64,000 nucleotides of DNA from Thermincola ferriacetica (GCF_001263415.1 NZ_LGTE01000014.1:1-64000), one strand, 5' to 3'. Positions 17,201-26,969 are shown, counted from the stretch's first letter. The notes: generated by a model from the letters alone, not told the origin. Made by a program: numbers and translations.

Positions 17201-20200
17201 CCAGGTCACCGGCCGTGTTGGCCGAAGCGCCCCACGACAGCCGCATGGTGGTAGTCCCGGGGGTTAACACCGGTCCCGAAGACACCCCTTCCGGCGCTGT
17301 GGTGTCGGCTCTCTTAATCATCAGCATGGCACCGTAATCGGCGACCAGCGGATTGCGGCGGGCGCTGCTGTATGCCTTGAAGTTAAAAATATACCACCAT
17401 CCGTCAGTTCCGCTTGGCACGGTAAAACGGAATCGAGCATAACCGTATTCATATTGTGGCGTTTCCCAGGTAGGTGTCAAAGACGACGCCGGGCCGTCAA
17501 AATCACTCCAGGTTAACGCCGGTGAGACGTAGGTAGTACCACCGGGATATTCGGTGAAAACTTTGGCGTAAACAGTCTGCCCCGGTTCAAAGACAAAGGC
17601 TTCCTGCGTCCTGGCTGCATCCTTGTAAAACTTGAAACCTTTAACTGTCGCCCCATACTTAATCACCTGATAGGGTTTGAGATTTATGCTGGTATTGGTG
17701 TAAACATCAGCTTCCAGGCGATAAGCGCCGCTATAAATATTGGCCGTGGGAAGCTGGACATTAAAGGTCAGTATATCCCATAACCCATCTTCCGATTCCG
17801 TATAGACAGCCGACGTAAAGGTGGCTCGGGTCACATTCAGGTGGTCCTTAAAGTAAACCTTGTTGCTGGCCGACGGATTCAGGCCACCTGAGCTCTTCTT
17901 GCGCTTAACCTTAACGACAGCGTTTGAACCAAGAGGGAATTCCGTGGTATGGTTGGCGTTTACATCCAGAATTTCAAAAACGGTATCGTCTTCCGTATAA
18001 TATCCCTTTTTCACATAATTGTCCGCCGACAAGGTCTGCCCATATACAGGAGCCGTCAATACCGAGAAGTTGCCGTTGTCATCAACTGCCTTAACCCTGT
18101 AATAATACCCTTTTTCCGGCGTCAGGGCAGAATCGGTAAAGCTGGTCAGACCTGTTGTTCCCGCCAGCACGCCCGTTGCCTCAGTAAAATCAGGACTGGT
18201 ACCCCGGTAAACATGATACTGGACCACCTTGTAATTGTCAGTGGAAGCCGTCCAGCTCAGGGTCAGCCGGGTGCTGCCGGCGTTTTCGGGCACAGATACC
18301 TTGAGGTTTGTCGGCACTGTCGGCGCCGTATGGTCACTGCTCAGGCCGGGCGTCACGGTGACAGGAGCAGCAAGGGGCGTCAAATCAACGTTATCGTTAT
18401 AATCCCGGGCATATACCTGATACCATACCGGTATACCCGGTTTCAGGCCACCATCTTCAAACCACACCATGTTGGTCGTCTGCCCTGCCTCGTTGTAAAC
18501 CCTGTTATTCACCGTACCGTATTTGGTCCAGGTGCCGTCAGCGCCTACTTTGCGGTAAACATAATAACCGTACACATCGGCAGATTCGGAAGCAGGCCAG
18601 TAAACCTCTGCGGCTACCGCGCTGGTTGCCTGAGCGAACAAACTAACCGGGTTCTTGGGCGCTGTCACATCTCCTGCCGTAGGCCGTTTATCTTTCAACA
18701 TATTGGCCCTTGGATTATGCATATGCGGCTTATGGCACATAACCATACAGTCGTTGGTACCCTTGCTGTTTGCATCTGTTATCGGATGGTAAGCTGTCTT
18801 GGCTACCACACCATAAGGCCAGGTCTGCTGATAAACGCCGGGCGACACCTCCTGCATAAACCCTGTCAGATTCTGTATTCGCGTGGTATAACCATTTTCA
18901 CCGTGGCAAGTAAAGCAGTTATAGTCACTGCCCACCGGATCGGGATCATGGGGGTTGTGGCATATGGTACACTGGGTCGGATTGTCTTTCCAGTGTTCGG
19001 GAATGGTTACCCCATGGGGGCCGACCAGCGGTATGCTATCAATCTTTACCATTGCACCCGGCGATGTCTCACTGGTGTAGTATACATAAGAAGATACACC
19101 CTCACCGGTATACTCCTTATGGCAGGTAATACAGAACTGGCGCGGTTTATACGGATTCACGACATTGTTCATATTTTCTGGGAAATATACCTGCTGGGAA
19201 ACCCCCTGGTATACCCAGGTAATGGTCTGGTTACGGGCATAACTGTTCTTGTCCCGTAAGTATTTGTTATTAGTGGAACCGTGCGGTACATGGCACTCGG
19301 CACAGTACATCTTGGCCGTCGGATAGTTCTTGTACCGGTGCCCTTTGGCCTCGTACTGGGTCTTCAGGTCAGGGATCAGGTCTCCTTTGCCGTCCCTGGT
19401 CTGCCCGTTATGGCAGTCCACACAGAGTTCGTCCTTGGGCAGTTTTAACAGGGGCGGGAACATGGACCCGTGCGGTACGTGGCACTTGTCACAGTTGCCC
19501 CGGAAGGTGCTGTTGTCGGAAAAGGTCTTTATCGGAATCTCGTAATCATGGGGCGTACCGGTATAAAGGCTTACATTTATAGTATACGGCGACCTGTAGG
19601 CTGCATCCGCCACACTGGAATGGCACTTCAGGCACAGGGACCTCTCATCCAGGCCGGGCAGTTCCTCCTTAATCAGGTCCGCCCGCGGGTCATGGGGATG
19701 CGGCTTATGACACCTGGTCATGCAGGTGTTGTCTTTGGTGTCAGCATCTGTTATCCGGTGGTGAGACTGCAGCCCGGGGTATACCCCTTCCAGACCCGCC
19801 AGAGCGCGGATATCCACGGCTTCTCCATCAGAACTGTGGCAGTTGTAACATTTGTCTTCGCCTCCGGTCGGTGGCCACGGTTTGTGGGGATCGTGGCAGA
19901 TGACACATTCCCTGGTCCCGGTAGATTTATGGTCGGCAATCCTGTCCGGGTACGGCAGCGGCTGAATCGTCACCTGCCCCACTTTGATGGTATAAACAGT
20001 ATTATAAACCCGGGCAGGTTGATCCGACGTGGGATGACAGGCCAGGCAGAACTGCCGCGACTTGCCCTGAACCGATATATTATTGGGGAAGGTAATCCCC
20101 GTCTGGTACTTGTTACTGGTATCCAGCAGATAAGAAACGTTATCTGTCCCGTGGGGGTCATGGCATTCCGTACACAACAGTTTCTTGGTCGGATTGGCTT

Positions 20201-23200
20201 TGATGTAATGGCCGCCGTGGCTGGCCGCATTATACTTGGACGAGATGTCCACTTCGCCGGGATAGCCGTCATGGCAGGCCATACAGGCATAAATTTTCCC
20301 ATTGTCCGTTGCGGCGTCTATGGCCACTCCGTCTATGGTTTTTCTCAACAGACGCACATTGGTAGAAGCATGGTGTTCATGGCATTTCAGGCACGGGTTA
20401 TCTATCCCGGGGCCATAAGGGTTACTTGAGGCATCCCGTTCCAGCAGAGAATGCTTTTTGCCGGCAAACTTGGACTTCTGGTCGCTGAGAATGGTCCGTT
20501 GATCAGGGCTGGTGCCGTGGCAGTGCCAGCAAAAATCTTTGTAGGCCGGTACTTCTTCTCCCGTATCAGGGTCAATTACCGTACCCAGCGTGGTGGAATC
20601 AGGCTTGTAGACCCAGTTGCTGGTAACGGTGGCCCGCAGCCCGTACGGGTTGGTGCTGTTGTGCAGGGTATGGTCTTCCAGATGGCACTGTTCACAGGTA
20701 ACCTTTACCTGGCTGACAGGCCCCGGTTGAAGGACCGGATGCCTTGAATTACGGTCAAAAGTATCAAAATCGTGACAGGCGGCGCACTTCAATGCCGGCG
20801 AGTTACCGGTGCGGATATAGGATTTGTAAGTGCCGCCGGAGACATAGTGGTCGTAATTATGGCACTTGATGGCACAGGAAAAGCCAGTCTCCTGAAGATT
20901 GACGCCATAAGCCGGAATAAAAGCAAGCCTGTTGGGCGAATAAGCTGTCGAAGCCACGGCAATGCCCGTCTGTACAGCCCAGTCAAAACTGATGTAATGC
21001 CCGTTATCCAGCGTCCACCCCGGTTGACTGTTGTTAAACATACTTTTGCCGGAATGCGGGTCATGGCATGCCCGGCAGCTCACTTTCCACTTAACGTGAG
21101 TATGGTAGTTTTTACCATTACCATTTCCAAAATTACTTCCCACGGTCGGGTTCATATTTCCATTTATGCCGGTATAATATTGGCTGTCATGGCAGCGGAA
21201 ACAGATAGTTTCTTTCTCCGTATTCCAATTGGCATTCCACTCCACCGGTCCGTAAACTTTACTATTTACAACAGTGGTAGTGAACTTATCATTATAGTAA
21301 TTTCTTAACATATACCTGTTAGAAATATGCCCGTGCGGTTCGTGGCACATGGTACAGGTATTCCGGCCATAAAAATTCTGTTCATGGGTAGTTCCCAGGT
21401 AATTGTTGGACTGGTTCCATAAATAAACGCCAGTTTTCACAGTACCGTCATCATTGAGCACTTTTGTGGATGTAAACCCGTGGTCCTTATGACAGGTAAT
21501 ACAGAAATTGGCAGAATTGGATGTAATAATCAGCGGATAATCCTTGGACCCATGAGGCGCATGGCAGTTCCGGCATGTGATACCTGTCAGCGTTGAACTG
21601 GGCTCAAGGGTATTGTGCTTTGAATTGATAAAGGCCGTTTTATGGTCCTGGCCGAAGGGGTTGGGCAAGTCGGAATTCAGCCCGTGACAGGCCCAGCAGA
21701 AGTCATTGCCCCGCCTTTTTATCCTGCCGTCTTCCTTGGAAACAGTTGACAATAACCGGTAAACCGTTTCGGTCACCGTATCCCCGTCTTTCTTAATTAC
21801 CATAGGCGAACTGTAATGGGGGTTATGACAGACATCGCACGAATACCTGCCCTCCGGAACCTTGTGGTGCGAAGGATTATTGACAGGATCAAAGGCCGCC
21901 TTGGTGTTATATTTGCTCTGTGAGCCGTCATGGCAGGTATAACAGGAATCTGTTATAGAACTATAGTAAATCAGTTCGGCGCCCCTGGATGAATGAGTAG
22001 AGTGACAGTTCTGGCACAGGGTATCATTGGAACTGGACTTGTAATTCCCGTGGGGACTAACTCCGTAGTCTACCGTGGGTGTAGCCGATACATAAGAACT
22101 CATGGCCGACATTTTTCCGGCCACATCCACAGCCACCACTTTGTAGTAATAAGTTGTACCGTATTTGGCCGTACTGTCCGTAAAATAAACCGCTTTCATT
22201 ACAACATTGGGCGAACTGCTGATTTGATAACTTACGGTTGAATTGCAGGGGGTTTGTGTCAACCTGGCGTAATTTCCCGCCGGTTCGGTGGACCTGTAAA
22301 CATGATACCCGATTATGTCACCTTCCGTATTGGCGCTCCACTCAAGTCTAACAATTCTCTTGGATGGGTCCAAAGGGTTCTCAGTCAGCGACGCTTTCAG
22401 CCCCTGGGGCGCAAGTGGAGCTGCACCGTCAGTCCGCGGCGGTGCCAGAGTGGTAGTGGAACTGCTGAAACTGTAAGGCGAAACGTTTCCACATTTATCC
22501 ACGGCCGTAACCATGTAATAATAGGTGGTTTCCGCCAGCAGTTCCCGATCGGTGTAGGACGTGGATGTGGAATAACCGATATATTCATAGGGGCCGGAAG
22601 CCGAGGTAGCCCGGTAAATTTCATACCCGTCGACCCCGGTGCTGTTGGGAGCAGGGTCTGATGCGGGATCCCAGGTAAGTGTCACAGAACCGGCCGTTAG
22701 GCTGCTGAACCTGATATTGGCTGTTTTGGATGGCGACCAGTCCGGCGGAGTTGTATCATCATATACGGTGACGGCCACCGTCTGCTCATTGTACCCCAGC
22801 CTGCCTGTACTGGATGTGCCTATTCCAAGCACTCTCAAGTTATAAGTTCCAAAGGGCATCTGGTCATCAACTTTGACATTTACGCTAAACACCTCATCAT
22901 GAGCGGTCCCATTGCGATCTATGTACGGCCCGGAAGTGGACCCGTCATCAAGGGTAACACCTTTTTGCCCATTTGGGTTTGTTGTAGCCGGAAAGGCCGT
23001 CACCCAGATATAGGGGCTTTCCACCGGCGCCCCGTACATGGTGGACTGTTCGGCCCTGGCCCAGGGTACATCTCCTCCGGACATCTGCGACATGGTCCAC
23101 TTGGAGGCATCAGCCACCTGCAGGGCCCCCGCCACAGTAAACCGGCCGTAGCCAAGGCCGACGGTCCGGTAAGTCATGTTGAAACTGCCGCCCCTGGTGA

Positions 23201-23429
23201 CAGTCACGGCGTTGGTCCGCGGTACTTTGCCGTTGAGCGTTTCGATAGTCAGATAGCCCGTTTCATATGTATGGCAGGAGGTACAATAGGGCACATCCCC
23301 GGTGGTGGAACTGTCCACATGGTTATTGGGCCAGCTAAGGGCCACGGCCGGCACAATTAGGCACGTCCCCACCAACAGCAGGACTACCAGCCATTTTCTG
23401 TTTTTCATTATTTCCTTATACATTCTCAT
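14274..23429 (-). CDS. Giant exported multiheme cytochrome c with fibronectin III domains (45 candidate hemes)
   Basis: This 3051-residue protein has a signal sequence (KWLVVLLLVGTCLIVPAVA). I count 42 CxxCH motifs and three CxxxCH motifs. Layout: one heme site near residue 49; two fibronectin III-like domains (about 230-455); 25 CxxCH plus the three CxxxCH sites (about 468-1575); two more fibronectin domains (1588-1795); a beta-rich domain (1800-2040); two more fibronectin domains (2040-2240); then 16 CxxCH sites to about 3010. Many sites read CxxCHxPHG, giving a nearby second His ligand. No C-terminal anchor is present, so it is probably secreted or wall-associated. It should act as a long electron wire to extracellular acceptors (metals, humics, electrodes); that is inference. 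The ribosome site GGGTGAGGGA precedes the ATG. The frame is unbroken over 9.1 kb. Confidence 0.93.
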   Translation of the reverse strand: MRMYKEIMKNRKWLVVLLLVGTCLIVPAVALSWPNNHVDSSTTGDVPYCTSCHTYETGYLTIETLNGKVPRTNAVTVTRGGSFNMTYRTVGLGYGRFTVAGALQVADASKWTMSQMSGGDVPWARAEQSTMYGAPVESPYIWVTAFPATTNPNGQKGVTLDDGSTSGPYIDRNGTAHDEVFSVNVKVDDQMPFGTYNLRVLGIGTSSTGRLGYNEQTVAVTVYDDTTPPDWSPSKTANIRFSSLTAGSVTLTWDPASDPAPNSTGVDGYEIYRATSASGPYEYIGYSTSTSYTDRELLAETTYYYMVTAVDKCGNVSPYSFSSSTTTLAPPRTDGAAPLAPQGLKASLTENPLDPSKRIVRLEWSANTEGDIIGYHVYRSTEPAGNYARLTQTPCNSTVSYQISSSPNVVMKAVYFTDSTAKYGTTYYYKVVAVDVAGKMSAMSSYVSATPTVDYGVSPHGNYKSSSNDTLCQNCHSTHSSRGAELIYYSSITDSCYTCHDGSQSKYNTKAAFDPVNNPSHHKVPEGRYSCDVCHNPHYSSPMVIKKDGDTVTETVYRLLSTVSKEDGRIKRRGNDFCWACHGLNSDLPNPFGQDHKTAFINSKHNTLEPSSTLTGITCRNCHAPHGSKDYPLIITSNSANFCITCHKDHGFTSTKVLNDDGTVKTGVYLWNQSNNYLGTTHEQNFYGRNTCTMCHEPHGHISNRYMLRNYYNDKFTTTVVNSKVYGPVEWNANWNTEKETICFRCHDSQYYTGINGNMNPTVGSNFGNGNGKNYHTHVKWKVSCRACHDPHSGKSMFNNSQPGWTLDNGHYISFDWAVQTGIAVASTAYSPNRLAFIPAYGVNLQETGFSCAIKCHNYDHYVSGGTYKSYIRTGNSPALKCAACHDFDTFDRNSRHPVLQPGPVSQVKVTCEQCHLEDHTLHNSTNPYGLRATVTSNWVYKPDSTTLGTVIDPDTGEEVPAYKDFCWHCHGTSPDQRTILSDQKSKFAGKKHSLLERDASSNPYGPGIDNPCLKCHEHHASTNVRLLRKTIDGVAIDAATDNGKIYACMACHDGYPGEVDISSKYNAASHGGHYIKANPTKKLLCTECHDPHGTDNVSYLLDTSNKYQTGITFPNNISVQGKSRQFCLACHPTSDQPARVYNTVYTIKVGQVTIQPLPYPDRIADHKSTGTRECVICHDPHKPWPPTGGEDKCYNCHSSDGEAVDIRALAGLEGVYPGLQSHHRITDADTKDNTCMTRCHKPHPHDPRADLIKEELPGLDERSLCLKCHSSVADAAYRSPYTINVSLYTGTPHDYEIPIKTFSDNSTFRGNCDKCHVPHGSMFPPLLKLPKDELCVDCHNGQTRDGKGDLIPDLKTQYEAKGHRYKNYPTAKMYCAECHVPHGSTNNKYLRDKNSYARNQTITWVYQGVSQQVYFPENMNNVVNPYKPRQFCITCHKEYTGEGVSSYVYYTSETSPGAMVKIDSIPLVGPHGVTIPEHWKDNPTQCTICHNPHDPDPVGSDYNCFTCHGENGYTTRIQNLTGFMQEVSPGVYQQTWPYGVVAKTAYHPITDANSKGTNDCMVMCHKPHMHNPRANMLKDKRPTAGDVTAPKNPVSLFAQATSAVAAEVYWPASESADVYGYYVYRKVGADGTWTKYGTVNNRVYNEAGQTTNMVWFEDGGLKPGIPVWYQVYARDYNDNVDLTPLAAPVTVTPGLSSDHTAPTVPTNLKVSVPENAGSTRLTLSWTASTDNYKVVQYHVYRGTSPDFTEATGVLAGTTGLTSFTDSALTPEKGYYYRVKAVDDNGNFSVLTAPVYGQTLSADNYVKKGYYTEDDTVFEILDVNANHTTEFPLGSNAVVKVKRKKSSGGLNPSASNKVYFKDHLNVTRATFTSAVYTESEDGLWDILTFNVQLPTANIYSGAYRLEADVYTNTSINLKPYQVIKYGATVKGFKFYKDAARTQEAFVFEPGQTVYAKVFTEYPGGTTYVSPALTWSDFDGPASSLTPTWETPQYEYGYARFRFTVPSGTDGWWYIFNFKAYSSARRNPLVADYGAMLMIKRADTTAPEGVSSGPVLTPGTTTMRLSWGASANTAGDLGGYNVYRALQAGGPYYLAGSTTTTGFMDYGLKPGTTYYYQVKAVDLHGNQSTATTVSAATLPFNLSDDTTPPNKPKNLSVQAGGRNEMVLGWTNPFAETDGVVAYAVYRSRNNIEYLRVGETEDLTFTDTGLRGNTLYYYRIAAYDRSGNMSELTAPVSAITARTGDDSIELWLCMSCHEQGKAQPGDYNKFTVNHKITAAYYKSKHNVDFPVYKMSDNSQYESNCTKCHVPHGSDYKHLLRAPDDNNLCFICHTNPSASGRYAGAVEYNKTAHGKAYDSTDYVFHVTYSGGYTPRYWVGERVYEDAGRCYNCHDPHGRFVPGTENTTREYIKSSANAGTGQNLNPLCYGCHGDAYAYGEYGGKTVYEKTYHGNSSINPSTGVPYNSKMKLADYGSGECINCHEPHKDAEGAMLRYPVNEAGAEKNLLCLKCHDREDVVADTGLFDGSKVYNNSKHGLNAQWLADFNTPIVYNKTVWEKGVCLNCHNSHGRTTDGSTDPAKVIPKMLVMNDGPNSEICNKCHEYPAIKAKTSGYPGFAVFSAGVHKAKASWPGGTYYTEPAAADQKGKCINCHDPHGTAVIDAWGNVTNIVGNVFDWEENVCYTCHNGITAASNLKFWEDKGIGHLPGGTFLVHSFDEDIKTAERHVECLDCHNVHAVQDMDASEPLTTRLSKAFKGVSGVKVIASPAVNTPDPNSSTWKNNPYAIDGYTYEFVPDVSTEPAELQEYMVCFKCHSSYSGATSGGKRIVAYLNPNNVSTHGFSFTKKTSFNNATINAKADKLFPNDPSKPGYAFHPSNPNRRFNMTCSDCHGNPDTTGGKPRGPHGSNWDYILKGNPRSASFCNECHPATEYGNDSSAATLADSDPTGSYHRKSNHYGDLTTKVSSAAADAFMATFGTNVCRYCHFAGYMQNSTQYVSLHGENAAFSTQSDGSYRAVKGLNGFFIQTVDTTGTRSCNTLAVAGISSYSCNHGAKTY

Positions 23430-23443
23430 AGTCCCTCACCCTT

Positions 23444-25891
23444 TTAATCGGGATGGTTGGTCTTATCATGGCAGTCTTCACAACCCGTGGTTTTGTCAAA
23501 CCGTTTCAGGCAGGTGGACTCAAACCCGTCGCGTCTGATATGTTTACCGGTATTTGTGGTACCGTGGGTGTAGTGGCAGGTCTGGCAGATAATTTTTCCG
23601 TTTTCGTAAGGCAGATAATCAGGCAGGGGCACTGCGTAAGCCGTCTTGGTCACATACTGTGCGCTGACATTAACCGGGTGCATGTACATATGCATGGATG
23701 CATTCGACAAGGTCATCCCAGGCTGCTGCGTAGTGCTAATAGCATTCCGGCTGGCACCGGCCCCTTGGTTAAAGTCACTGTGGCAGGCGCCGCAGAATTC
23801 AACGGCCCCCCTCACATAGACAGTTTTTTCCCTTTTGTTGGCAGGGTCTGTGACAGCATAGGCCTCCACCGTGATAAGCGGGGGATTTTCGGTATTAAGA
23901 ACATTCATGTTTGTGCGTAAGTTGCGGTAATTATCGGACCCATGGGGGTCATGACAGGAACTGCAGGACAGGTTGGCATCAGCCACCTCAACGTTCTCAA
24001 TATTATTGCCCGGTGCAGCGTAGTTATATATATTGAGATCATGTCTGGAAGTCGGTATGTAGGCAGAACCGGCCGCCGTTGCCCCTCCTATGGACCCGTA
24101 AGGTCCGGCAATGGAATTGTACCAGGTAGTCCTGTAAACATCTGTCCAAACACCGTTGGGGTCTTTCGTCTGATCTGACGTGGGCCCAAGTAACTTGCCG
24201 TTAATTACATCATACTTGCTCTGGGTCCCGTCATGGCATGTTACACATAAACGGTCGGCATTGACTTCCTTTATCAACTTGGGTCCCAGGGCCGAATGGG
24301 TATAATGGCAGTTGCCGCAAAGCTCTGGGTTGTCCCAATAGTATCCGTGTGGGTTGCCGTGCGGGTTGTTCCCCGGAGGAAAAGCCCTAATGGTGCTGTA
24401 ACCCACCTGGCCGCTTCCGTTAATGGCATAAACCCGGACAAAATAGTTTGTATACGCCGTTAGAGAACCTTGATAATATGTATATTGTGTCTTGCCCGCT
24501 TCATCGGCGATGGTCGCCACCGGCGCTCCCCAATCATTTGAGGTGGAAACATAAACTTTGTAACTTACAGCTTCAGGAACGTCCTTCCAGTACACAGAAA
24601 GGTTAACCGTAGGTGTTGAACCTGTCTTAACCGCAGTTATTTTTGGCCTCAGGTCATTTAAAGTGGTAAAGGAATACTCCCCCGAAATACCCAGATTACC
24701 GCTCAGATCCCGTGACTTAACACGAAAGTAATAGGTGGTCAGGTTTTCCAACCTCTTCAGGTAAACAGCATGGGCAGTAGTTCTGGCATCGTACGAAATT
24801 GACCATTTGTAAACACCCGGTTCGGTGCCGTAATCCACAATGGAGTTGCCGGGCTCACTTGTATTCCAGTAGATCGTAACCGTATCGGCAGCAATATCCC
24901 CGGAAGAAACATTGTACACACTGGGAGCCACCGTATCAAGTTCGGCAGCGGTAGTAAATACCCGGTCCTCGCTTACCGCGGTATTGCCTGCCGCATCGGT
25001 AACAGTAATCTTATAATGATACTGGGTATTTAAAGAGAGGCCTGTCAAATCAACTTCATGTTTAAAGTCCCTGGCCGTTTGCGTCCTGTAAAACCCGTAA
25101 GCTTCCGTCGGGCCGTAATCAATCCGGTAGGAGGTGGATTCATTGGTGGAAAAACTGATGGTTGCAGCAGTTCCGGCAATTTCTTTTTCAGTCACAGATA
25201 AAATAACAGGCGGGGTAACATCCCAGACAAAAATATCATCAAAGTACACCTGTCTGTTAAATTCACCCAGCGCAATCTTGCCGTAGTTCAAGGAAGTATC
25301 GGCTGTGAATCCGATTAACTGGTTGTTGCAATATATTTCAATATTTGAACCCTTAAACTTGACCTTTATAACTGCCGGGTAAGGATTATTGGGAACAGTA
25401 GCGGCGTCCTCGCCTATATAAGGTACCTTCGGGTTCGTTGCCCGCTCCATAGTCAGCAGGTTATATCTTACTCCGTTTTTCTTGCTGTATAAGACAAACC
25501 TGGCAGAATTGGCACCGGCAGCCCCTGTCTCATCACAACTGTATTCCAGGCCGTAGTGGTTGTTTTCGTCCTGCCACCTGCCGGCAATATAGAATTTGCC
25601 TGTCCGGTCATTGGAATATACTTTGGCTTCCACCGCATAGTCCGTCCAACTGAGTGACCCGGCGGCAGCCCAGTTGGTTTCCGTATCAGGTTTGGTTAAT
25701 TCCGTATATTGGCCGTTGACAACTGCCCAGTTACCCTTTACAGAAGTCCAGTCATAGGCGCCCATATTAAATTCGTCGCTGAAGTAGGTACCCTGCTGTG
25801 ACCGGGCCGGAGAGGCAAAATAGGCTACATTGGCCGCTACAGTTGCAACGGCAATTAAAATTAACAATTTTTTGTATCTAAACTTCTGCAT
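23444..25891 (-). CDS. Exported 6-heme cytochrome with LamG-like and fibronectin III domains
   Basis: This protein of about 815 residues has a signal sequence (KKLLILIAVATVAANVAYFA), then a LamG/concanavalin-like jelly-roll domain (about 35-230, DEFNMGAYDWTS to VYFDDIFVWD), three fibronectin III-like domains (about 232-520) and a C-terminal heme domain with six CxxCH motifs (CGNCH, CVTCH, CSSCH, CGACH, CQTCH, CEDCH). The heme domain is clearly paralogous to that of 26970-28184: the same DGTQSKYD, SCHDPHG and ACHSDxNQ landmarks. ATG at 25891 follows AAAGGGGAGAGAGG; the longer frame from 26029 would run through the neighbouring NHL gene and is rejected. It lies 14 bases upstream of the giant cytochrome. 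The jelly-roll may bind polysaccharide or a mineral surface. Confidence 0.88.
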   Translation of the reverse strand: MQKFRYKKLLILIAVATVAANVAYFASPARSQQGTYFSDEFNMGAYDWTSVKGNWAVVNGQYTELTKPDTETNWAAAGSLSWTDYAVEAKVYSNDRTGKFYIAGRWQDENNHYGLEYSCDETGAAGANSARFVLYSKKNGVRYNLLTMERATNPKVPYIGEDAATVPNNPYPAVIKVKFKGSNIEIYCNNQLIGFTADTSLNYGKIALGEFNRQVYFDDIFVWDVTPPVILSVTEKEIAGTAATISFSTNESTSYRIDYGPTEAYGFYRTQTARDFKHEVDLTGLSLNTQYHYKITVTDAAGNTAVSEDRVFTTAAELDTVAPSVYNVSSGDIAADTVTIYWNTSEPGNSIVDYGTEPGVYKWSISYDARTTAHAVYLKRLENLTTYYFRVKSRDLSGNLGISGEYSFTTLNDLRPKITAVKTGSTPTVNLSVYWKDVPEAVSYKVYVSTSNDWGAPVATIADEAGKTQYTYYQGSLTAYTNYFVRVYAINGSGQVGYSTIRAFPPGNNPHGNPHGYYWDNPELCGNCHYTHSALGPKLIKEVNADRLCVTCHDGTQSKYDVINGKLLGPTSDQTKDPNGVWTDVYRTTWYNSIAGPYGSIGGATAAGSAYIPTSRHDLNIYNYAAPGNNIENVEVADANLSCSSCHDPHGSDNYRNLRTNMNVLNTENPPLITVEAYAVTDPANKREKTVYVRGAVEFCGACHSDFNQGAGASRNAISTTQQPGMTLSNASMHMYMHPVNVSAQYVTKTAYAVPLPDYLPYENGKIICQTCHYTHGTTNTGKHIRRDGFESTCLKRFDKTTGCEDCHDKTNHPD

Positions 25892-25955
25892 GCCTCTCTC
25901 CCCTTTCATCACAGCCAACTGAAGTCTCAAAGTATTCTCTGTGCGCAATAAACAT

Positions 25956-26954
25956 CTATCTGCCAAAGACTTGAATCCTGTTGTTTTCCCGGTCAGCCAC
26001 GTAAATCCTGCCTCTGTTGTCCACAGCAACAGCCGTTGGAAAATTAAACTGGCCTATATCCAGCCCCCGCTGGCCTATTGTTTCAATTTCATTGCCTCTT
26101 TTGTCCAGGACATGGATTTTGTGGGCCAGGGTATCGGCGACATAAAGGCTGCCCGTGCTTTCCTCAAAAGCAATCCCTTTCGGGTTGGCCGCACCTTTAC
26201 CGCTTATCCTGTCGGGCAGATACCGGCCGTTAAGGTCAAAAGTATCTATCCGCCCATTATTTGAATTAGCGAGATAAATTTCACCTGCATCTTCATTTAC
26301 AGCTATCCCGTTCACATATGACAATTCACCGGGATTACTGCCGGCGCGCCCAAAGTACCGGACAAACCGTCCGCTGTCATCGAACACCACAATCCGGTGT
26401 TGACTGACATCCGAAACATAAACATTCCCACTCCGGTCAACAGCCACAGTAACCGGAAAAATGTTGCCGCCAAGTTCTCTCAGGTCTTTTCCCCTGGGTA
26501 AAACACTCAATTGTTTGCCGTCAAAATTTAATACCTGGACACGGCGGTTGTAGAAATCAGCAACATAAATTTTCCGGCCGTATACCGCAATTCCTGTCGG
26601 GTAGTTAAATTCCCCTGGGCCTGCGCCCTGTTTGCCGAGAACGGTTTTAAAAGCTCCGTTGGCATCAAAAACTGCCACCCGGTGGTTAGCGCTGTCGGCC
26701 ACAAAAACATCGCCCCATTCACTGACAGCCACTCCCAATGGCCTGCTCATAACGCCGGGTTCATAAATACTGAACAGGTATTTATGCTTATCCGGTGGAG
26801 CAAAGGTTACAGTAAAAGGGTTGCGCTTGGTTCGGAAGTAGTACCAGCCAAAGAAAATAAGCGCAGCAATGATCAGAACCAAAATGGCTATTATTAAATC
26901 TTTTTTATTTACCTTTTTCTCTCTGATTTTGTTCAGTAAAGTATTCAGCCGCAT
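25956..26954 (-). CDS. Membrane-anchored NHL-repeat beta-propeller protein (2)
   Basis: This 332-residue protein has an N-terminal transmembrane helix (about residues 19-42, LIIAILVLIIAALIFFGWYY) and six clear NHL repeats with the canonical (P.GVAV...G.VFVADS.NHRVAVFD) pattern, evenly spaced by 45-48 residues from about 68 to 330. It is the most regular of the three propellers. Its gene lies between the two 6-heme cytochrome genes, 15 bases after the upstream one. A scaffold or docking function for the cytochromes is inferred from context; NHL propellers bind protein, RNA or sugar, and the ligand cannot be told. Confidence 0.88.
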   Translation of the reverse strand: MRLNTLLNKIREKKVNKKDLIIAILVLIIAALIFFGWYYFRTKRNPFTVTFAPPDKHKYLFSIYEPGVMSRPLGVAVSEWGDVFVADSANHRVAVFDANGAFKTVLGKQGAGPGEFNYPTGIAVYGRKIYVADFYNRRVQVLNFDGKQLSVLPRGKDLRELGGNIFPVTVAVDRSGNVYVSDVSQHRIVVFDDSGRFVRYFGRAGSNPGELSYVNGIAVNEDAGEIYLANSNNGRIDTFDLNGRYLPDRISGKGAANPKGIAFEESTGSLYVADTLAHKIHVLDKRGNEIETIGQRGLDIGQFNFPTAVAVDNRGRIYVADRENNRIQVFGR

Positions 26955-26969
26955 TACAGTACCTCCGGT

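Noticed and set aside
17949-19259. Plus-strand open frame of 436 codons inside the giant cytochrome gene
   Set aside because: It is antisense to a clearly coding, motif-rich frame, has no ribosome site, and has Ile/Arg/Gly-heavy composition expected from an antisense reading.
14700-23300. Apparent repeats in the DNA of the giant cytochrome, considered as a CRISPR or satellite array
   Set aside because: Spacing is irregular and the repeats encode CxxCHxPHG protein motifs.
25892-26029. N-terminal extension of the larger 6-heme cytochrome
   Set aside because: It overlaps the end of the upstream NHL gene and lacks a ribosome site, while ATG 25891 has a strong one followed by a signal peptide.
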